A stretch of DNA of 64,000 nt from Flagellimonas hymeniacidonis (GCF_008040165.1 NZ_VRUR01000002.1:1240001-1304000); one strand, 5' to 3'. Shown: positions 1-9,089, numbered from the stretch's first letter. Notes: generated from the sequence alone by a model not told the origin. Numbers and translations are program-made.

Positions 1-279
1 AAAAGCGATATGTAAGTCCTCATCCGCCTTTAAACCGCCTCCAAAATCAATTTTTAAACTGGTCTTGGTCGCGATACTTTCCAACACTTTATGGTTGACA
101 ATATGCTTTGACTTGGCACCATCTAAATCCACCAAATGCAAATGCTCTATTCCATGAGCCTCAAATTGCATGGCAACTTCCAATGGATTTTCATTGTATA
201 CCTTTTTGGTGTCATAATCGCCTTTGGATAATCTGACACACTTACCGTCGATAATATCTATAGCTGGAATTATTCGCAT
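1..279 (-). CDS. hisA: HisA, ProFAR isomerase (3' part cut by window edge)
   Basis: First 93 codons of the TIM-barrel isomerase that converts ProFAR to PRFAR in histidine synthesis. The ATG follows immediately on the stop of the preceding acetyltransferase gene, with no gap. Family marks visible are [13 protein letters not shown] at residues 5-17 with the expected catalytic Asp8, LVDLDGA at 49-55 and FGGGL at 79-83, a phosphate-binding turn. It is the last gene of the his operon inside the window. By the usual flavobacterial order hisF and hisIE should follow beyond the left edge, but that cannot be seen here. Confidence 0.95.
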   Translation of the reverse strand, partial: MRIIPAIDIIDGKCVRLSKGDYDTKKVYNENPLEVAMQFEAHGIEHLHLVDLDGAKSKHIVNHKVLESIATKTSLKIDFGGGLKADEDLHIAF

Positions 280-696
280 TTAGTTCTTCTTTTTAAACAT
301 CCATGTTTCAGGATTGGGAATGGATTCAAAACCATAAGTCGTATAAAGTGAGTGGGCATCATTGGTGCGTAATCCCATTCCTTTTACATTTTGTAATTCC
401 GGGTAATTAAAAATATAGTCCAAAAGCATTTTTCCGATTCCTTTTCCTTGATGTTTTTCTACAACAAAAACATCCATTAACCACGCGAAAACCACAAAAT
501 CCGTAACAATTCTGGCAAAGGCAATTTGTTCTCCATCTTTGGCGAAAACACCAAAACATAATGCATTCTCCATCGATTTAACCACCAACTCCTCACTTCT
601 TCCTTTCGCCCAATAGGATTCTTCAGAAAGGTATTTATGAATCAATGGGACATCCATTTTTGATTTCTCAGTCGATATATAAAAATCAGCACTCAT
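280..696 (-). CDS. GNAT-family N-acetyltransferase inside the his operon
   Basis: 138-residue single-domain acetyltransferase of the GNAT fold. The acetyl-CoA pyrophosphate loop is QGKGIGK at residues 83-89, preceded by the beta-4 strand DVFVVE; the C-terminal YGFE motif is also typical. The substrate cannot be told from sequence. Its ATG overlaps the hisH stop by one base (TAATG) and its stop abuts the hisA start, so it is almost certainly translated from the his transcript by coupling. It is a single-domain protein lying between two core his genes, which is unusual; a role in histidine metabolism is possible but unproven. A second GNAT gene lies between hisG and hisD. Confidence 0.85.
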   Translation of the reverse strand: MSADFYISTEKSKMDVPLIHKYLSEESYWAKGRSEELVVKSMENALCFGVFAKDGEQIAFARIVTDFVVFAWLMDVFVVEKHQGKGIGKMLLDYIFNYPELQNVKGMGLRTNDAHSLYTTYGFESIPNPETWMFKKKN

Positions 697-1277
697 TATA
701 GTTCTAAAAAGTTTTTCAAAATCTGTGCTCCTACGTCACTACTTTTTTCAGGGTGAAATTGTGTTCCATAAAAATTATCTTTCTGCAATGCCGCGCTATA
801 TCCCAGGGCATATTCTGATTCTGCTATAGTTCCATCACCAAGTGGCGCATAATAACTGTGCACCAAATAAATATGGGATTTTTCTGGAATGGTTTTGAAT
901 AAATCTGATTTTAACTCACTGATTTCATTCCACCCTATTTGAGGCACTTTTACAGATTTTGGAAACTTCACCACATCTAAATCAAAAATTCCAAGCCCAT
1001 CAGTATTTCCTTCTTCGGAAAAATTACACATCAACTGCATTCCTAAACAAATACCCAAAACAGGCTGGTTTAAATTAGGGATTATCTTATCCAAACCACT
1101 TGTTCTTAACTTGGTCATTGCAGAGCTTGCTTCGCCTACCCCAGGAAATATCACTTTATCCGCATTTTGGATCTCCGCTACATTATCACTCAAAATAGCT
1201 TCGTACCCTAATCGCTGTATTGCAAATTTGATGCTTTGTATGTTTCCAGCTCCGTAATTTATTATTACAATTTTCAT
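696..1277 (-). CDS. hisH: HisH, glutaminase subunit of imidazole glycerol phosphate synthase
   Basis: 193-residue class I glutamine amidotransferase that hydrolyses glutamine and passes ammonia to HisF, which makes IGP and AICAR from PRFAR. The nucleophile elbow GICLGMQ carries Cys77; the partner His175 and Glu177 are in QFHPEKSS near the C-terminus. An N-terminal NYGAGN motif is also typical. Length is normal. Its start follows the hisB stop without a gap and its stop overlaps the next ATG by one base, consistent with translational coupling along the operon. The expected partner hisF is not in the window. Confidence 0.96.
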   Translation of the reverse strand: MKIVIINYGAGNIQSIKFAIQRLGYEAILSDNVAEIQNADKVIFPGVGEASSAMTKLRTSGLDKIIPNLNQPVLGICLGMQLMCNFSEEGNTDGLGIFDLDVVKFPKSVKVPQIGWNEISELKSDLFKTIPEKSHIYLVHSYYAPLGDGTIAESEYALGYSAALQKDNFYGTQFHPEKSSDVGAQILKNFLEL

Positions 1278-2414
1278 CTACAGCATTCCTTTTGTAGATG
1301 GCAACACCATCTTTTCAACATCTCTTTTCACCGCCATTTTAATTGATTTTGCAAATGCTTTAAAAATTGCTTCGATTTTATGGTGCTCATTTGTTCCTTC
1401 AGCTTTCACGTTCAAGTTGGCCTTTGCGCCATCAGTAAAGGATTTAAAAAAGTGATGAAACATCTCTGTTGGCATATCACCAACTTTTTCACGATTAAAA
1501 TCTGCATCCCAAACCAACCAATTACGACCACCAAAATCAATTGCTACTTGTGCCAAGCAGTCATCCATGGGTAAACAGAAGCCATAACGTTCTATGCCTA
1601 GTTTATTCCCTAGAGCCTTAGAAAACACCTCTCCTAATGCAATGGCTGTATCTTCAATGGTATGGTGTTCATCCACTTCTAAATCACCGTTTACCTTTAT
1701 TTCCAAATCCATTTGCCCATGTCTGGCAAGTTGGTCCAACATATGATCAAAAAAAGCCAGCCCGGTATTGATGTTGCTTTTTCCAGTCCCATCTAGATTT
1801 AGTTTAATTTGGATATCCGTTTCATTGGTCTTTCTTGAAATCTCTGAAACCCGGTTTTCCAACTTTAAAAATTCATAGATCTTTTCCCAATCATTGCTCT
1901 CTAAAACGATATGATCGTCAAGTTCTTCTCGCTTTACCGTAATCTCCCCAGTTCCTAGATTAGTTTCATCATTAATGAAAATTCCTTTTGCACCTAAGTT
2001 CTTAGCCAATTCCATATCCGTTAACCGATCACCGAGCACAAATGAATTTTCTAGATCGTATTCTTCAGAAAAATATTCAGTCAGCAAACCAGTTCCAGGT
2101 TTTCTCGTATTGGCATTCTCTTTAGGAAATGTCTTGTCAATAAAAATCTTATCAAAAACGACTCCTTCATTTTCAAAGGATTTTAAAATGAAATTGTGAA
2201 CAGGCCAGAAGGTCTCCTCTGGAAAGATATCAGTACCTAAACCATCTTGATTGGTTATCATGACCAATTCATAATCCAACTCTTTTGCAATTTTACCTAA
2301 GAATGTAAATGCTTTGGGATAGAAAATCATTTTTTCAAATGCATCTATCTGTTCATCAACAGTTTCTTTTATGATAGTACCATCTCTATCTATAAAAAGT
2401 ACTTTTTTAGCCAT
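1278..2414 (-). CDS. hisB: HisB, bifunctional histidinol-phosphatase / imidazoleglycerol-phosphate dehydratase
   Basis: 378-residue fusion of two enzymes of histidine synthesis. Residues 1 to about 165 are a HAD-type histidinol-phosphate phosphatase with the DxD nucleophile pair Asp9/Asp11 in IDRDGT. From about residue 187 there is an IGP dehydratase with its metal-binding motifs [21 protein letters not shown] and EHHKIEA. The fused form is familiar from enterobacteria and many Bacteroidota. The ATG overlaps the hisC stop by one base. No key residue appears to be missing. Confidence 0.97.
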   Translation of the reverse strand: MAKKVLFIDRDGTIIKETVDEQIDAFEKMIFYPKAFTFLGKIAKELDYELVMITNQDGLGTDIFPEETFWPVHNFILKSFENEGVVFDKIFIDKTFPKENANTRKPGTGLLTEYFSEEYDLENSFVLGDRLTDMELAKNLGAKGIFINDETNLGTGEITVKREELDDHIVLESNDWEKIYEFLKLENRVSEISRKTNETDIQIKLNLDGTGKSNINTGLAFFDHMLDQLARHGQMDLEIKVNGDLEVDEHHTIEDTAIALGEVFSKALGNKLGIERYGFCLPMDDCLAQVAIDFGGRNWLVWDADFNREKVGDMPTEMFHHFFKSFTDGAKANLNVKAEGTNEHHKIEAIFKAFAKSIKMAVKRDVEKMVLPSTKGML

Positions 2415-3457
2415 TACTTTAGTTCTTTTAAAATAGCAATCAATTTTTTGTTCTCATCCGGAGTACCCACTGTAAATCGTAAAGTGTTTTCGCACAAAGG
2501 TTGATTACTCCTGTTACGCACCACAACTTGTGCCTCCAAGAGTTCTCGATATCTTTTGTCCGCATCATCAACCTTCACCAACACAAAATTTGAATCTGAT
2601 GGGTAGGTCTTATTCACAAAATCCAATTCATTCAATGCTTGAACCAAAGTTTTGCGTTCTTTTAAAATCTGCTCAACTTCCTCTTGAACCATTGTATCAT
2701 CCAGTACTCTTTTAAGCGCTTGATACTGGGTAAGCTGATTTATGTTGTATGGCGGTTTTATTTTGTTAAGGATAGCAATAATTTCTGCGGATGCATAGCA
2801 TATCCCCAAGCGAATACCTGCCATACCGTAGGCTTTGGACATTGTTTGAGTAATAATCAGATTTGGATGGTTAGCCAAAACTAATAACCAACTCTCGCTT
2901 TCTGAGAAATCAATATATGCTTCATCAATGACCACTAGACCATTAAAGTTCTCTATCAATTCTTCAATACGCTTCTTTTGAAAGGCGTTACCAGTTGGGT
3001 TGTTGGGTGAACAAATGAATATGATCTTGGTTTTCTCATCTACATTTTCTAGGATTTGGAATACATCTGGTTCAAAATCAGATGTTAGCAGAACTTCTCT
3101 ATTCTCAACGGCATTAATTCCTGATAAGACTTTGTACATACCATACGTTGGAGGCAGCGTAATCACATTGTCACTGTTAGGTTCGCAGAATGCTCTAAAT
3201 ATCAGATCTAAAACTTCATCACTACCATTTCCAAGGAGAATATTCGCTTCAAGAACCTGTTTCTGTTCTGCCAAAAGTGTCTTTAGACTTCGCTGTTGTG
3301 GGTCGGGATAGCGATTTAGACCATTTTCAAAAGGGTTCTCATTGGCATCTAAAAAAATCATTTTAGAGCCATCAGAAATATACTCATCTCTTGCTGATGA
3401 ATAGGGTTTTAGCCCCCTAACTGTTTCGCGTACTAATTTGTCTATATTGAAAACCAT
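2414..3457 (-). CDS. hisC: HisC, histidinol-phosphate aminotransferase
   Basis: 347-residue fold-type I PLP aminotransferase converting imidazole acetol phosphate and glutamate to histidinol phosphate and 2-oxoglutarate. The PLP lysine is Lys208 in [10 protein letters not shown]; the phosphate-binding and substrate motifs GNGSDE (near 76), SPNNPTG (near 150) and DEAYIDF (near 178) are all present. Two bases separate it from hisD upstream, and it overlaps hisB by one base downstream. Length and motifs are standard for the family. Confidence 0.97.
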   Translation of the reverse strand: MVFNIDKLVRETVRGLKPYSSARDEYISDGSKMIFLDANENPFENGLNRYPDPQQRSLKTLLAEQKQVLEANILLGNGSDEVLDLIFRAFCEPNSDNVITLPPTYGMYKVLSGINAVENREVLLTSDFEPDVFQILENVDEKTKIIFICSPNNPTGNAFQKKRIEELIENFNGLVVIDEAYIDFSESESWLLVLANHPNLIITQTMSKAYGMAGIRLGICYASAEIIAILNKIKPPYNINQLTQYQALKRVLDDTMVQEEVEQILKERKTLVQALNELDFVNKTYPSDSNFVLVKVDDADKRYRELLEAQVVVRNRSNQPLCENTLRFTVGTPDENKKLIAILKELK

Positions 3458-3459
3458 CG

Positions 3460-4743
3460 TTATTCCAAACTTTTTAATCTCAAGGTCACAGCATTTTTGT
3501 GAGCCTGCAAACCTTCTGCTTCTGCCATTAGCTCAATTGCATTACCAATGCCCAATATTCCTTCCTGATTTATTTTTTGAAAAGTCATACTCTTCATAAA
3601 ACTATCAAGATTTACACCACTGTATTGCTTTGCATATCCGTTTGTGGGAAGGGTATGGTTGGTTCCTGATGCGTAGTCTCCTGCACTTTCAGGAGTATAG
3701 TTTCCTATAAACACTGAACCTGCATTGACCGTATTCTCAATAAAAATTTCTTCATTTTCTACACAGACAATATAATGTTCAGGACCATATTCATTAATCA
3801 AATCAATTGCATTTTCATCGTTATCTATTAAAATAAGCTTGCTGTTCTCAATGGCTTTTTCAGCTATAGCTTTACGCGGAAGTGACTGTATTTGATTTTC
3901 TATTTCCACTGCAACATCATTTAATAGTTTTTCTGAAGTAGAAACCAATATGACCTGACTATCTATACCGTGTTCCGCTTGGCTCAATAAGTCTGATGCC
4001 ACAAAGGCAGCATTGGCAGAATCATCAGCCACAACCAACAACTCACTTGGCCCTGCTGGCATATCTATAGCTACTCCATATTTTGTCGCTATTTGTTTAG
4101 CTACAGTAACGTATTGATTTCCTGGTCCAAATATCTTATAAACTTTTGGGATGGTATCTGTCCCAAAGGTCATGCCCGCTATAGCTTGTATACCGCCAAC
4201 TTTGAAAATCTGTGTTACTCCGCAGCATTGAGCTGTATACAAAATTGTTGGATTGATTTCTCCTTTTTGATCTGGTGGCGTGCAAAGGATAATCTCTTTG
4301 CAATCGGCAATCTTAGCAGGAACTGCTAACATTAAAATTGTAGAAAACAAGGGAGCGGTACCTCCTGGAATATACAGTCCCACTTTTTGAATAGGTTTTT
4401 TCTCTTGCCAACACAGAACCCCAGGCATTGTTTCCAACACTACTTTTTCTGTTTTTTGAGCAGTATGAAACCTTTCAATATTACTCTTTGCTAAAGAAAT
4501 GGCTTGTTTCAACTCTTCTGAAACTTTTGTTGATGCTACTTCTATTTCTTCCTTGGAAACCAAAAACGACTCTAACTGGACCTTGTCAAATTTTTCAGTA
4601 TAATTTCCTATGGCCGTATCCCCTTCAGCTTTTATCTCCTCAAAAATTGTATTGACTGTTTCTTCAATATCTGAAACGCTACGAGTTGGCCTTTTTAGTA
4701 GCTCTTCCCATTTTTCTCTATTTGGATAACTAATTTTCTGCAT
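3460..4743 (-). CDS. hisD: HisD, histidinol dehydrogenase
   Basis: 427-residue zinc-dependent dehydrogenase oxidising L-histidinol to L-histidine in two NAD-dependent steps. Family signatures include GLYIPGGTAPLFST, the FGPGNQYV stretch, DMPAGPSELLV, SQAEHG and the C-terminal AGDYASGTNHTLPT. It starts six bases after the preceding acetyltransferase gene and ends two bases before hisC. In most flavobacterial his operons hisD directly follows hisG; here a GNAT gene is interposed. Nothing in the sequence suggests loss of function. Confidence 0.97.
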   Translation of the reverse strand: MQKISYPNREKWEELLKRPTRSVSDIEETVNTIFEEIKAEGDTAIGNYTEKFDKVQLESFLVSKEEIEVASTKVSEELKQAISLAKSNIERFHTAQKTEKVVLETMPGVLCWQEKKPIQKVGLYIPGGTAPLFSTILMLAVPAKIADCKEIILCTPPDQKGEINPTILYTAQCCGVTQIFKVGGIQAIAGMTFGTDTIPKVYKIFGPGNQYVTVAKQIATKYGVAIDMPAGPSELLVVADDSANAAFVASDLLSQAEHGIDSQVILVSTSEKLLNDVAVEIENQIQSLPRKAIAEKAIENSKLILIDNDENAIDLINEYGPEHYIVCVENEEIFIENTVNAGSVFIGNYTPESAGDYASGTNHTLPTNGYAKQYSGVNLDSFMKSMTFQKINQEGILGIGNAIELMAEAEGLQAHKNAVTLRLKSLE

Positions 4744-4749
4744 AGCTTT

Positions 4750-5169
4750 TCAAAATCTTTTTTGATAGTGGTAACCTACTATTTGATAGCCTTCTCTTTC
4801 CCAAAACTTTTGACCAGATTTGTTCTTTGTATAACAATTAAGTTCAGAACCTTTACACCCAATAGATATAGCGTAATTAAAAATCCATTCCATCATCTGC
4901 TTGCCAACGCCTTTACCTTGGTATTCTGGTAGAATGAATACATTATCTAGTTCAATATGCTTTCCAATGTAATATTTGGTCAATATCCATAAACCAGAAA
5001 TGCCAATAAGCTTGGAACTGTCATAAACACCAGCACACTGATATCCATTGGAAAACATCTCCTCTAATCTTTCATTTAATACTTCAACAGAAATAGAAGG
5101 GTCAAGTCTGCTCAAAAATGGAACAATTGTTTTTTTGTCCTCTTGCTCTATAAAAGCTATGTTGTACAT
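4750..5169 (-). CDS. GNAT-family N-acetyltransferase between hisG and hisD
   Basis: 139-residue GNAT acetyltransferase. The acetyl-CoA loop is QGKGVGK at residues 84-90, after DNVFILPE; FWEREGY near the C-terminus is the usual last strand. The ATG at 5169 is chosen because it lies one base after the hisG stop; the longer frame would overlap hisG by 47 bases and add residues unlike the family. The acyl acceptor is unknown. It shares the GKG(I/V)GK and WIFNY/YIFNY pattern with the GNAT gene before hisA, so the two could be distant relatives, but outside the motif they look quite different. Confidence 0.85.
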   Translation of the reverse strand: MYNIAFIEQEDKKTIVPFLSRLDPSISVEVLNERLEEMFSNGYQCAGVYDSSKLIGISGLWILTKYYIGKHIELDNVFILPEYQGKGVGKQMMEWIFNYAISIGCKGSELNCYTKNKSGQKFWEREGYQIVGYHYQKRF

Positions 5170-5170
5170 C

Positions 5171-6028
5171 TTACAAAACCATTTTTTCAATTGGGCAAAC
5201 CAAAATGCCTTCGGCACCAGCTAGTTTTAATTCATCTATAACCTCCCAAAAGGTATCTTTCTTGATTACGGTATGCACAGAACTCCAGCCTTCTTCCGCC
5301 AGTGGCAATACCGTAGGACTGCGCATTCCTGGCAACAAAGCAACAATATCATCCAGCTTTTCGTTAGGAGCATTCAGTAAAACATATTTATTCTGTCTTC
5401 CTTGCAATACTGATTTTATCCTAAACCGGAGTTTTTCCAGAATTTCCTTTCGTTCCTCAGAAATCTTTGAAGACACAGCCAGAACGGCCTCACTTTTTAG
5501 GATTACTTCTACTTCTTTTAAATTGTTTTTAAAAAGAGTGCTCCCACTGGAAACAATGTCACAAATGCCATCAGCCAGACCAATATTTGGTGCTATTTCC
5601 ACCGATCCATTGATGATATGTAAATCTGCATTTACACCTTTGGACTTTAGATAATCATTGACCGTATTCGGATATGAAGTAGCAATACGTTTACCCTCTA
5701 AATCCTGAATGGAATTATATGATACACCTTTAGGCACCGCCAAACATACCCTGCATTTTGAAAAATTTAATTTTTCAGCTATGGTAATGTCCGTTCCTTT
5801 TTCTACCAACACGTTTTCTCCAAGTATAGCGATATCAACTACACCATCTCTTAGGTACTGGGGAATGTCTCCATTTCTAAGGTATAGTACTTCTAATGGA
5901 AAATTGCGTGCCGTGGCTTTTAGTTGATCTTTTCCATTGTCAATGGAGATCCCGCAATCTTTTAAAATCTTTAAAGAGTCTTCGTTCAAACGTCCACTCT
6001 TTTGAACAGCAATTCTAATTTTTGTCAT
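5171..6028 (-). CDS. hisG: HisG, ATP phosphoribosyltransferase (long form)
   Basis: 285-residue first enzyme of histidine synthesis, joining ATP and PRPP; the long form carries a C-terminal regulatory domain that normally binds histidine. Residues 3-12 (KIRIAVQKSG) and the VDIAILGENV, GICDIVSSGSTL and C-terminal AEGILV motifs identify it. The ATG at 6028 is chosen over an upstream in-frame ATG at 6070 because the family starts with M-T-K-x-R-I-A and because position 6070 lies inside the attenuator terminator hairpin. First structural gene of the his operon; expression is likely set by the leader attenuator at 6062-6222. Confidence 0.96.
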   Translation of the reverse strand: MTKIRIAVQKSGRLNEDSLKILKDCGISIDNGKDQLKATARNFPLEVLYLRNGDIPQYLRDGVVDIAILGENVLVEKGTDITIAEKLNFSKCRVCLAVPKGVSYNSIQDLEGKRIATSYPNTVNDYLKSKGVNADLHIINGSVEIAPNIGLADGICDIVSSGSTLFKNNLKEVEVILKSEAVLAVSSKISEERKEILEKLRFRIKSVLQGRQNKYVLLNAPNEKLDDIVALLPGMRSPTVLPLAEEGWSSVHTVIKKDTFWEVIDELKLAGAEGILVCPIEKMVL

Positions 6029-6061
6029 TTCATTACATTTTGTTCGGAAACCAAACAGGTG

Positions 6062-6096
6062 CAAAAACAAAACCCGTTTGATTTCTCAAACGGGTT
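6062..6096 (-). terminator. his operon attenuator: intrinsic terminator
   Basis: On the minus strand an 11-bp perfect stem (AACCCGTTTGA / TCAAACGGGTT, + coordinates 6086-6096 and 6071-6081) with a four-base loop is followed by TTGTTTTT. It lies between the his leader peptide and hisG, so it would stop transcription before the structural genes when histidine is plentiful. Stem and T-tract are seen directly; the regulatory role is inferred from its position. Confidence 0.9.
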
Positions 6097-6136
6097 AGAA
6101 TATATTTTAAAAACAACAATACATTTCTATCTCGCC
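6089..6136 (-). promoter_or_regulatory. candidate his antiterminator helix
   Basis: In the transcript, the segment from + positions 6136 to 6125 can pair with the segment from 6100 to 6089: 10 of 12 positions pair, two of them G-U. The second segment includes most of the first arm of the terminator stem, so the two structures exclude each other. The first segment covers the leader stop codon and would be covered by a ribosome that has finished the leader, but free when a ribosome stalls on the His codons. Pairing was worked out by hand. Confidence 0.6.
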
Positions 6137-6183
6137 TGAGTGCAAGTATAAAAATGGTGATGATGTGTGTTGTTATTTCTCAT
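6127..6183 (-). CDS. hisL: HisL-type leader peptide with four consecutive His codons
   Basis: 18-residue open frame reading MRNNNTHHHHFYTCTQAR with stop TAG. Codons 7-10 are His (CAT CAT CAC CAT). It lies between a good Bacteroidota promoter and an intrinsic terminator just upstream of hisG, the standard layout of a histidine attenuator. When charged tRNA-His is scarce a ribosome should stall at + positions 6154-6165, leaving the antiterminator segment free. No Shine-Dalgarno sequence is present, and the predicted 5' untranslated region is only a few bases. The symbol is used by analogy with enterobacterial hisL; the sequence itself is not homologous in any detectable way. Confidence 0.85.
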   Translation of the reverse strand: MRNNNTHHHHFYTCTQAR

Positions 6184-6191
6184 TTCGACTT

Positions 6192-6222
6192 CAAAAGTAG
6201 AATATATTTTTATATCAAAAAA
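6192..6222 (-). promoter_or_regulatory. promoter of the his leader and operon
   Basis: On the minus strand the -7 box TACTTTTG (6192-6199) fits TAnnTTTG, and TTTTTTG (6216-6222) can serve as the -33 element, with 16 bases between TTG and the -7 box, slightly short. The transcript should begin near 6187, only a few bases before the leader ATG. The element ends eight bases before the stop of the upstream prohibitin-like gene. Confidence 0.7.
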
Positions 6223-6229
6223 GAGTTAT

Positions 6230-7045
6230 TTAGTTATTTCCCAAAATCAATGGTAAACCAGAATCTCCACTACCCACAATAACAACTTTGGAATTTGGGG
6301 ATTTTGAAAGCTCCAACGTAGCATCTATTCCTTTGTCCTGAAGTATTTTATCTGTTAAGGAAGCACTTAAGATACGGTTGGCATCTGCCTTACCTTGTGC
6401 TTCAATAGTCACTTTTTCTGCCTCTTTCTTAGCGGTAACTAATCGGAATTCATATTCCAAAGATTCCTGCTCCTGCTTTAATTTACGCTCAATCGCCTCT
6501 TTTATAGTTGGCGGAAGCGTAACATCTCTTACAAGCACCTCATTCAATTGAATGTATTGGCCGTCTACAATTTTCTTTGTCTCTTCAAAAATTTCTTGTT
6601 GAATAGCATCCCTTTTGCTTGAATACAATTGCTCTGGAGTATATCTCCCTACTACACTTCTGGCAGCGGAGCGGATAGTTGGTAGCAATATACGCTCTAC
6701 ATAAGACTCTCCTTTTTCTTGGTGTAATCTTCCTAAATCCTCAAATTTTGGTTGAAACCACGCAGAAGCATCAAGTTTTATTTCTAATCCATTAGAAGAA
6801 AGTACTTGCATTTTTTCAAAAACTTCTTGTTGTCTAACTTCATAGACATAGACTTTGTTCCACGGGGCCACTAAATGAAAACCTTCCCCAAGGGCAGCCT
6901 TATCTGTTACAACACCACCACCAAAAGTCTTATAAAGCACACCTGCTTCACCAGAGCCAATGGTAACGGCCGATTTTGAAATTAGAATAACTAAAAAAAT
7001 TATGACTGCTATTACTGGTAATGCAATCTTTGGTAATCTATCCAT
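6230..7045 (-). CDS. prohibitin-family SPFH membrane protein
   Basis: 271-residue SPFH/band 7 protein. An uncleaved N-terminal membrane anchor spans about residues 9-27, followed by the SPFH domain (GSGEAGVLYK, LGEGFHLVAPW) and a long Glu/Ala-rich coiled coil (KLKQEQESLEYEF, VTAKKEAEKVTIEAQGKADA). Such proteins form ring-shaped oligomers in the inner membrane and are linked to membrane protease control, but no partner is evident here. It is the last gene of fabG-VWA-SPFH, with a 10-base gap. No terminator separates it from the his promoter, so read-through would also meet the his attenuator. Confidence 0.9.
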   Translation of the reverse strand: MDRLPKIALPVIAVIIFLVILISKSAVTIGSGEAGVLYKTFGGGVVTDKAALGEGFHLVAPWNKVYVYEVRQQEVFEKMQVLSSNGLEIKLDASAWFQPKFEDLGRLHQEKGESYVERILLPTIRSAARSVVGRYTPEQLYSSKRDAIQQEIFEETKKIVDGQYIQLNEVLVRDVTLPPTIKEAIERKLKQEQESLEYEFRLVTAKKEAEKVTIEAQGKADANRILSASLTDKILQDKGIDATLELSKSPNSKVVIVGSGDSGLPLILGNN

Positions 7046-7055
7046 GAGTTTTATT

Positions 7056-9089
7056 TTATATTAATCCGTTAAATTTTCTGATAAACCATTCTAATGAGAG
7101 GGTCAAAACAATTATTCCGAGTAAGATTCGAAAATCGATTAAAGATACGACATTTTGCTTGCTCTTTTGGATTGGAGTAAACCGCTCTGAATTTGATAAA
7201 TCACTTATCAAAAGCTCCATGTCATTTGGAAAATAAAGCGAACCATTTGTTTTGTCAGCTAGGTCTTTCAGTTTTGTATAATTAGCTGATAGTAATTGTT
7301 TTTCTGGGTCAAAATTTAATATTTTGAACGTGCCCGAACGTTTTATGTTTTCTTTTTCTACAGTAACTATAAAATCATATTCGCCTACCTCTAAATCGCT
7401 CAAGTCAACCTCAAAAAATGACCCTTTTAGCAACATTGGTGATTCTCTTGAAAAATTATTCTCCCTACCATTTACATTTATTTTAATATCAGCATTGGAA
7501 TCAAAACTATAGCTCTCATCAAAATAGGATGCGCGGATTCTTGCAATGCTGGGGTTGTCAAAAATGCGGACATAATCTAGCTCCAACCTACTTTTTTGAT
7601 TATCACTGGCGAGATACACCATGAGTTTACCTATAAAATCATCAAAATTTTTGAAGTTTTGCTGACTTCTAAAGGCTTGTGCACGCCATTTCCATATATT
7701 TTCACCAAATAATATCGCTTCCTTGCTTTTATTTTCCGCAAGAATTGAAAACAGCGGTTTATCCAAACTCACTCCTTTTATTTTCTGAAATAGTATAGTT
7801 TCAGCATTTTTCTTAAACTCCAAATCCCCTAAATTACTTTTTAAGGGAGGGAAATCTTCTACGTTAAAGTCTGAAAGTCCAAAAACACCAAAGGCATTAT
7901 TGAGCACGGGCAGTATTTCTTCTGTTTGATTAAAGTTTTCTTTAAAAAAACTCTGTTGAACTTGATTTAAGTATCTCCAATCTGTTTGGGTTCCAGTGAT
8001 GGTAAAGATGTTCGTTTTAGATTTCGCTATATAATCGTAAATAGCTTTAAATTTTCTGTTGGGTTGGTATAAAATAAAGATATCTGTTTCTTGGAAAGAA
8101 TCGATATTGTTTGTTGGCTTTACAATAGTGACCGAACGCTGCTCATTGGTTTCTATGGCCTTCTTCAACGCTCCAATATCAGGGTGAAGCATATCTGAAA
8201 CAATTGTCACATTGGTTTTTTCATCTATTACCTCAATCGCAATTTCCTTGGTGTTGTTTAATCTGTTTTTTTCATTTTCCAACGGTCGCACATCAATTAC
8301 AATAGACTTTACTCCCACACTTTTGGCTTCCAGCAGTACGTTTACTTCTTTGCTGTTTTCATTTAAGTTAAAATCAATATTTTCCCTATAGACAACTCTT
8401 CCATTCATTGCGATGGTAACCAATTGCGATATTGGTTTTGAGCCCTTGTATAAAATATTGGCTTCAACAGGAAACTTGTTCTTAAGAAATGCATAGGTAT
8501 TGCTGTTGACCAACCCTACGGAAAGATCCTCGTATGCCGTAGTATCCCCAACAACTACAGGGTTTACATCTATTTCTTCTCGTAGATTTATAAAGGAATA
8601 ATCCCTGCCCAGAGTCTGGTTTCCATCTGTAAATAAGACTACTGCATTTGAACTATTTGTGAAAATTTCATCAGTCGTTGAAAGTGCATTGGCGATATCG
8701 GTATTCGTTTTATTAAAATGCAATGAATCCTTCTTAACCACATTGCTGCCAAAGGCATATTGTTGAATTGCGAATCGGTCATTTAAATCTGAATTGGATT
8801 CAATGACCTTAATTGCATCTAATATCTCATCTTTATTCGCAGAATTTTCCATGGAAGAAGAGTCATCAATCAATAAAATGAGATTGGACTTCTCTAAGAA
8901 ATAGTCATTTTTTGTAAACTTGGGATTGATCAATAAAAGTAGTGCGCTAAAAATAGCGATGAATCGCAATCCTGCAAGCCAAATTCTTAGGGAACCTTTT
9001 CTGGGGTTTTTATAAAAGTATTGATAAAATACGATGGTAATAGCAGCAAGTGCTGCCAATAAAATAAGGAGTACCGTACGTATTTCCAT
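7056..9089 (-). CDS. large von Willebrand factor A domain membrane protein
   Basis: 677 residues with two N-terminal membrane segments (about 4-23 and 38-56), then a VWA domain whose metal-ion-dependent adhesion site starts as DDSSS at 75-79 with a VLFTDGNQT strand later. A long extracytoplasmic part follows, and a final membrane helix lies near 650-670. The topology places the VWA and beta-rich parts in the periplasm. Its function is unknown; Bat-type aerotolerance proteins have a similar design but are much shorter. It lies five bases from fabG and ten bases before the prohibitin-like gene. Confidence 0.8.
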   Translation of the reverse strand: MEIRTVLLILLAALAAITIVFYQYFYKNPRKGSLRIWLAGLRFIAIFSALLLLINPKFTKNDYFLEKSNLILLIDDSSSMENSANKDEILDAIKVIESNSDLNDRFAIQQYAFGSNVVKKDSLHFNKTNTDIANALSTTDEIFTNSSNAVVLFTDGNQTLGRDYSFINLREEIDVNPVVVGDTTAYEDLSVGLVNSNTYAFLKNKFPVEANILYKGSKPISQLVTIAMNGRVVYRENIDFNLNENSKEVNVLLEAKSVGVKSIVIDVRPLENEKNRLNNTKEIAIEVIDEKTNVTIVSDMLHPDIGALKKAIETNEQRSVTIVKPTNNIDSFQETDIFILYQPNRKFKAIYDYIAKSKTNIFTITGTQTDWRYLNQVQQSFFKENFNQTEEILPVLNNAFGVFGLSDFNVEDFPPLKSNLGDLEFKKNAETILFQKIKGVSLDKPLFSILAENKSKEAILFGENIWKWRAQAFRSQQNFKNFDDFIGKLMVYLASDNQKSRLELDYVRIFDNPSIARIRASYFDESYSFDSNADIKINVNGRENNFSRESPMLLKGSFFEVDLSDLEVGEYDFIVTVEKENIKRSGTFKILNFDPEKQLLSANYTKLKDLADKTNGSLYFPNDMELLISDLSNSERFTPIQKSKQNVVSLIDFRILLGIIVLTLSLEWFIRKFNGLI

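Noticed and set aside
5170..5217. longer frame for the GNAT gene between hisG and hisD
   Set aside because: It overlaps hisG by 47 bases and adds residues unlike GNAT starts; the ATG at 5169 fits the one-base gap.
5205..5654. 149-codon plus-strand frame opposite hisG
   Set aside because: Antisense shadow of a fully supported gene; no signal peptide, domain or start context, and rich in Ser/Phe from the reversed codons.
6029..6070. earlier ATG for hisG at 6070
   Set aside because: It lies inside the attenuator terminator hairpin; HisG homologues start at the conserved KIRIAVQK segment.
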